A stretch of 41,738 nucleotides of DNA from Paenibacillus sp. NAIST15-1 (GTDB lineage: Bacteria; Bacillota; Bacilli; Paenibacillales; Paenibacillaceae): positions 1-41,738 of the forward strand of contig NZ_BBYF01000028.1 of assembly GCF_001894745.1 (NCBI RefSeq), written 5' to 3'. Of this stretch, positions 39,601-41,738 are shown in pieces. Below the pieces are notes generated by a model. The model was not told the DNA's origin. It was given only the letters and a program-made list of their open reading frames with translations, and did not search any database. Each line of letters starts with the position of its first letter. Within the stretch, counting starts at the first letter, position 1. A program made the translations under genes and the position numbers.

Positions 39601-41738
39601 CGATATTTATCGACGGGTATGCTGGAGCAAATCGGTACGCTTAAGGAGCAGTTGACTGTCCGTGGCCATCGTGTTGATCCGGCTTATGTTAAAACAGTAT
39701 TTTCCCTGTTGCCGCAGGTGGAGGAAGTGGTAATCGCAAAGGCTGACTCCAAAGGCAGGGATCCCGTGATGGCCGCCTATCTGACGCTTGGAGCAGGAGT
39801 GAAGGAATCTGTCGATGGCTTGCGGCGTTCTTTGAAGGAACTGCTGCCGGATTTTATGATCCCGGCACGTATTCGGGTGACGGAGCGCCTTCCGTTGACA
39901 CCGGCAGGGACGATGAACCTTCAGGCATTGGCAGAGTTGGAGCGAACGGTATCGCAACAGGAATCGACTGCCGGAAGTTTGCAAGACGATATGGAACGGA
40001 AACTGAAAACAATTTGGGGGGATCTGCTTGGGATCGAAGAGGTTGATCCCGGTGACAACTTTTTTGAATTGGGGGGTCAATCCTTCCATGCGATGCTTCT
40101 GATGTTCAAAATTCAGGAAGAATGGGGCGTTGAGCTTCCCTTGACAGACATTTTCGAAGCCCATTCTCTTTACGAATTATCGCAGCGTATCGGCGAGGCA
40201 AAAAGAGGGGACAAGCCGTCCATTCCAAAGGCGGAACGGAAAGCATATTACCCCGTATCATCGGCCCAGAAACGGCAATATGTTTTGCAGCAAACCGACC
40301 CTTCAAGCACGGCATACCATTTGAACAGTTCTTTTTTGCTGGAAGGACGGATTGATCGCGAAGCGCTGGAAGAAGCATTCCAAAAGCTGATTCACCGCCA
40401 TGAAGCGCTCCGAACCTCTTTTGCCTTGGTGGAGGGCGAGGTCGTTCAGATCGTACATGAAAACGTCGATTTACCCTTGCTAGCGGACGATTCGACCATT
40501 CTCGCCGACCGATTCGTTCAACCGTTCGACCTCGGCCATGCTCCTTTGTTGCGAGTGCGATTGCGGAAGGAATCCGAAGAGAAGCACTTGATTGAGCTTG
40601 AAATGCACCACATTGTTTCGGACGGGATTTCGATGAATGTTCTGTTCCGCGATGTGGCGGCATTTTACCAAGGGCAGGGAAATGCTCTTCCTACTCTTGA
40701 ATATCAATACAAAGATTATTCCGAATGGCAGCTTAAGCAGCTGGACAGCGAGCAAATGCGAAGACATGAGCTTTACTGGATTGAGCAGTTCGCCGAGGAA
40801 CCGCCCAAGCTGCAGTTGCCGACCGATTATGCTCGTTCGTCTGTCAAAAGTTTCGAAGGCGGCAGTCTCTTCTTCTCATTCGATGAGAACTTGCTGCACG
40901 ATTTGAATCTGTTGGCCCGGAGATCGGGCGTCACGTTATATATGGTTCTCTTGGCCGTCTATCAACTTCTTCTGAGCAAATATTCAGGCCAGCAAGATAT
41001 CGTCGTAGGCTCACCGACAGCCGGTCGTCCCGGTCTTGAGACGGAAAATGTCATCGGCATGTTCGTCAATACGCTGGCATTGCGAGCTCGGCCGACATCG
41101 GATCTAACGTTTCTGGAATTTTTGAGACAGGTCAAAGCATCCACGTTAGCCGCTTTGGAGCATCAGGCATACCCGCTCGACCGGTTGATCGATAAGCTGG
41201 CGCTGGAACGAGATACGAGCCGAAATCCTTTGTTTGACGTTTTGTTCGTGTTCGACAACAACATGAATGAATCCCTCATTGCTGCAAAAATTGACGGCAT
41301 TCGACTCGTACCGCTTCGCCGGGAATCGCAGACCGCGCAATTTGATCTTGCTCTTCACGCGGTGGAAGAAGGCCGGACGCTACGGTTTACATTGGAGTAT
41401 GCCGGTAAACTGTTCGCGAAGGAGACGGCTGAGAGATTGACTCGGCATTTTGAACAGCTTGTCAAACAAGCTGTGCTTCATCCGGGGTTAAAACTGGACG
41501 AGTTCGAGATGACTACGGTAGAGGAAAGAGAGCAAATCGAAGCCACCTTCAACCGGACGGAAGCGGAGTACGATCGTAATCTGACACTGCACCGGCTGTT
41601 CGAGGAGCAGGCGGCGCGCACGCCGGAGCGGATGGCGGCCGTGTTCGGCCCGGACGGCATGGAGCGGCTGACCTACCGCGAGCTTAACAAGCGGGCGAAT
41701 CAGCTCGCCCGGACGCTGCGGGACAAAGGCGTGAAGCC
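33556..41738 (+). CDS. Hybrid PKS-NRPS, 3'-truncated: KS-ACP-AMT-C-A*-PCP-C-[A]
   Basis: The frame stays open for 2727 codons to the window's right edge. KS: Cys212 (TTCSSS), EAHGTGTKLGDP and TNFGHLDNASG. There is no KR. ACP: Ser701 (GLDS). A linker rich in Ala/Ser/Thr/Pro/Glu (about 735-865) leads to a PLP aminotransferase (about 870-1330; Lys1164). C domain: HHLIADG. Then comes a decayed A domain (about 1780-2135), a PCP (Ser2176, GGQS), a second C domain (HHIVSDG) and the start of an A domain (LTYRELNKRANQLA). KS-ACP-AMT-C matches the order in mycosubtilin/iturin synthetases, where the AMT converts the ACP-bound beta-ketone to a beta-amine that the C domain then acylates. ATG 33556 overlaps the upstream TGA; the ATG at 33559 is an equal alternative. 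The last about 160 bases are markedly GC-richer than those before. Confidence 0.95.
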   Translation, partial: MMDTSAFIFEQIASGKFERNAGVELLTRLKQAKSTDVNEIAVIGMAVKLPMAPTLEQLWHNLKYGIDSIGRFPAYRRADTDRYLAYMNQLRPDTDYSLGAYLEEIDKFDYKFFRLTPKEASLMSPAQRLFLEAAWETIEEAGYGGNKLSGSRTGVYIGYSSDTLFEYVRFIQDVEPSSLSMSVSGNLSPIVASRISHMLDLRGPSLAIDTTCSSSLVALHTACQSIRNGECEQALVGGIRINYMRLLNQFDIGIQSSDGKTKSFDDFSDGTGSGEGIIAVLLKPLHKAVRDGDQIHAVIKGSAINQDGNSIGLTAPNGLAQEEVIVRAWKAAGVEPETISYIEAHGTGTKLGDPIEIEAIQNAFRRYTPNRQFCGVGSIKTNFGHLDNASGLLGLVKTILALKHREIPASLHFQKSNREIRFEDSPVYFIDRLTPWRTNGQPRRAGVSSFGLSGTNCHVVLEEAQTPEPTGTDKPGGYLLPLSAKSEEALRNTVERYLACLQNNPCLNLADVCYTAGTGRGHYAFRLAIHAHDVSELQTKLGKLLKEWPSVDYPSEGIFCGANEMGRQPEEGWPVTAAVEKLYSLSEQDGNSRAQLLAELGYWYVRSADIPWEALYSGERRRKVSLPSYPFARSRCWISITPQQNPIKEQTTVMNVAIGGGASLHQRKFLNFLKQALQEISGIPEEEIRDEDNFFELGLDSILLFQISEKLKDHYGIEISLSRFYDELSTPGALAEYLAALVPEESSLPTAALPATQETPVQTAASAFNHENLPMHEHATVTRPGSRSEMERLVARQLDIMSKQLELLREDRNAVLGMPVSSSVPSNQPEADSAKRAEAMARTSSVSEARLSSDDGSLASRTQEPEVFIPYQKLNLLANTNLSNKQTLHIEELICRLDERFKLTKKLTQKYRNVLANNRNVAGFRPAWKEMIFPVIAKRAQGARIWDMDEHEYLDISMGFGAYLLGHAPAFITDAVRVELDNGMPIGPMNPLAGEVADQIAQFTGCERVAFFNSGSEAVMVALRLARAVTGKSKIALFEGAFHGTFDGVLARRHMAGRDGNSVPMAPGITDNLVGDVLVLKYGDPEALDVISRHANELAAVLVEPVQSRRPDLQPRRFLQELRAITEKHGTALIFDEVITGFRIGPGGAQEWFDVQADIATYGKVIGAGLPVGIVAGKSRFLNAIDGGWWQYGDASYPTSSSNRTLVGGTFCHHPLTMSSILAMLKHLRAEGPRLQERLNERTRRLTDTLNQYFLERRIPISMVHFGSLFRFVLNGDLELLFYHLLDKGIYVWEGRNCFLSTAHTDEDVDLIIRAVIESVEDMQAGGFFPEMPATPAEVKSKRDPKVDLHREAIVPMTESQQNLWLLTRDSEEQSIAHCDYLMLELHGTLNLGAMQVSMQRIVERHEILRTIQVDERGMLPESTLPMEIPLIDFTNDEEEEQNRRIEEWLRIEAERPFAIGLEPLFRMYMLKVSDVRHRFVIVLHHLIADGWSTGVMLNELETFYTAECRGEIGELPPAVPFRNYVEWLSNKMEEGDEAIRYWSEKFARSIPSLALPNDYPPPPGKSYAGAREHLRVDEVFTKRLKSLSRKQGCSLFVTLLGAYQLFLHRLTGQNEFSVGIPTAGQSDMGVSHLVGQCASMLTLEVRISPEGTFAEHLKEVKQNFSDGMKHRHYMMVDLVKEMSKRQQQPASEIQATFNLDRSVNLPRFADLETAFTVYPIRYVKHDLSLNAVETGGELQFDFDYNADLFSRDTVRRWMRQFRSLLETVVEEPDVVHMLVTLAAPDEGTIFPTALGGYPEAAEASDSDLAEQYAHALAQAFELTSGQEVIIDSQLPNVDRYALSLAGKLSGAQVRITENVLLELDSKAALLFLSAAAWREIIRETHERDSEAGATIRVSCAVIGDQPILAEQVRRYCRKSGGLMPLRFGFRPAGLPAVLTVFDANEQEERRPLSALPIGLPLANTVMLPLEASGRPAPVGVYAELYAAAPWLNGEGGAGAAGGRPDGLIATGRIGRYLSTGMLEQIGTLKEQLTVRGHRVDPAYVKTVFSLLPQVEEVVIAKADSKGRDPVMAAYLTLGAGVKESVDGLRRSLKELLPDFMIPARIRVTERLPLTPAGTMNLQALAELERTVSQQESTAGSLQDDMERKLKTIWGDLLGIEEVDPGDNFFELGGQSFHAMLLMFKIQEEWGVELPLTDIFEAHSLYELSQRIGEAKRGDKPSIPKAERKAYYPVSSAQKRQYVLQQTDPSSTAYHLNSSFLLEGRIDREALEEAFQKLIHRHEALRTSFALVEGEVVQIVHENVDLPLLADDSTILADRFVQPFDLGHAPLLRVRLRKESEEKHLIELEMHHIVSDGISMNVLFRDVAAFYQGQGNALPTLEYQYKDYSEWQLKQLDSEQMRRHELYWIEQFAEEPPKLQLPTDYARSSVKSFEGGSLFFSFDENLLHDLNLLARRSGVTLYMVLLAVYQLLLSKYSGQQDIVVGSPTAGRPGLETENVIGMFVNTLALRARPTSDLTFLEFLRQVKASTLAALEHQAYPLDRLIDKLALERDTSRNPLFDVLFVFDNNMNESLIAAKIDGIRLVPLRRESQTAQFDLALHAVEEGRTLRFTLEYAGKLFAKETAERLTRHFEQLVKQAVLHPGLKLDEFEMTTVEEREQIEATFNRTEAEYDRNLTLHRLFEEQAARTPERMAAVFGPDGMERLTYRELNKRANQLARTLRDKGVK
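36160..37540 (+). other. Embedded PLP-dependent aminotransferase domain (AMT)
   Basis: Domain of the GSA-aminotransferase/class III fold within the hybrid at 33556. Visible landmarks are FFNSGSEAVMVALRLAR (PLP phosphate site), LIFDEVITGFRIG (Asp binding the pyridine nitrogen) and YGKVIGAGLPVGIVAGK with the Schiff-base Lys1164 (codon 37045-37047). All key residues are present, so it should be active. Placed after a KS-ACP without KR, it should aminate a beta-keto thioester (as in mycosubtilin synthetase). Confidence 0.9.
38890..39960 (+). other. Decayed adenylation domain (A*)
   Basis: About 355 residues between C and PCP that still follow an adenylation domain's downstream part: AAAWREII like the pre-A5 helix, IGLPLANTVMLPLEASGRPA like the IGRPIxNTxxYxLD stretch, GVYAELYAA (A6), ATGRIGRYLSTG (A7), VRGHRVDP (A8) and PLTPAGTMNLQALAEL (A10). 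The A3 P-loop (SGTTGxPKG), the A4 stretch and GPTE of A5 are missing. The A7 catalytic Asp of TGD is Arg and the A10 Lys is gone. It cannot be expected to adenylate. The reading frame is intact. Confidence 0.75.

Noticed and set aside
39607..40663. Two minus-strand open frames of about 185 codons (39607-40164 and 40106-40663)
   Set aside because: They lie opposite the PCP and second C domain of the open NRPS/PKS frame, have no recognisable motifs and no RBS; they are shadows of the coding strand.
1..41738. Thioesterase or reductase release domain
   Set aside because: No GxSxG hydrolase domain follows a carrier protein anywhere in the window; the only release candidate is the BtrH-like domain.
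1..41738. CRISPR arrays, tRNA/rRNA genes, insertion sequences, attachment sites
   Set aside because: No direct-repeat arrays, RNA-gene signatures or transposase frames were seen; the whole window is synthase or tailoring coding sequence.

Overview
The window is one uninterrupted stretch of a large hybrid non-ribosomal peptide / trans-acyltransferase polyketide cluster. Ten genes lie on the + strand. Gaps are 95 bp or less and several junctions overlap (4267/4270, 9432/9444, 25990/25993, 33556/33559), so it reads as one operon or a chain of translationally coupled genes. Strong AGGAGG-type ribosome binding sites, GTG/TTG starts, GC near 50-55% (hand-sampled lines) and the trans-AT architecture suggest a Bacillota host of the Paenibacillaceae kind. 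This is an inference; no housekeeping gene is present to confirm it. Both window ends cut through adenylation domains, so the cluster extends beyond it, and no thioesterase is visible.

Layout: (1) 2-4270, NRPS [A]-PCP-C-A(Gly-like)-PCP ending in a lone C-terminal lobe of a condensation domain ('dC'); (2) 4267-5535, the only acyltransferase, discrete; (3) 5551-9444, KS-KR-ACP; (4) 9432-17432, KS-DH-KR-ACP-C-A-PCP; (5) 17449-23232, KS-DH-KR-ACP fused to a BtrH/C39-peptidase-like domain; (6) 23328-25001, NodU/TobZ-type carbamoyltransferase; (7) 25043-25993, tandem GNAT acetyltransferase; (8) 25990-29742, C-A-PCP-dC with an adenylation pocket lacking the usual Asp235; (9) 29783-33559, KS-KR-ACP; (10) 33556-41738 (open), KS-ACP-aminotransferase-C-[decayed A]-PCP-C-A. 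No stretch over 300 bases lacks a gene.

How it should work: the discrete AT loads malonyl units onto the ACPs of five AT-less PKS modules. The KR and DH domains give hydroxyls and alkenes, the aminotransferase turns a beta-keto group into a beta-amine, and NRPS modules add amino acids (one probably glycine). The carbamoyltransferase and GNAT are tailoring and/or self-protection enzymes sitting between two halves of the assembly line.

Most unusual points: a homologous half-condensation domain closes both NRPS proteins that precede a PKS protein, while the other PKS-starting junctions carry paired two-helix docking segments; an acyltransferase/cysteine-protease-fold domain of the butirosin BtrH kind is fused to a PKS module; a Phe-like adenylation pocket has Ser for Asp235; and an adenylation domain has lost its ATP-binding core inside an otherwise intact module. 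I cannot match the combination to a known product.
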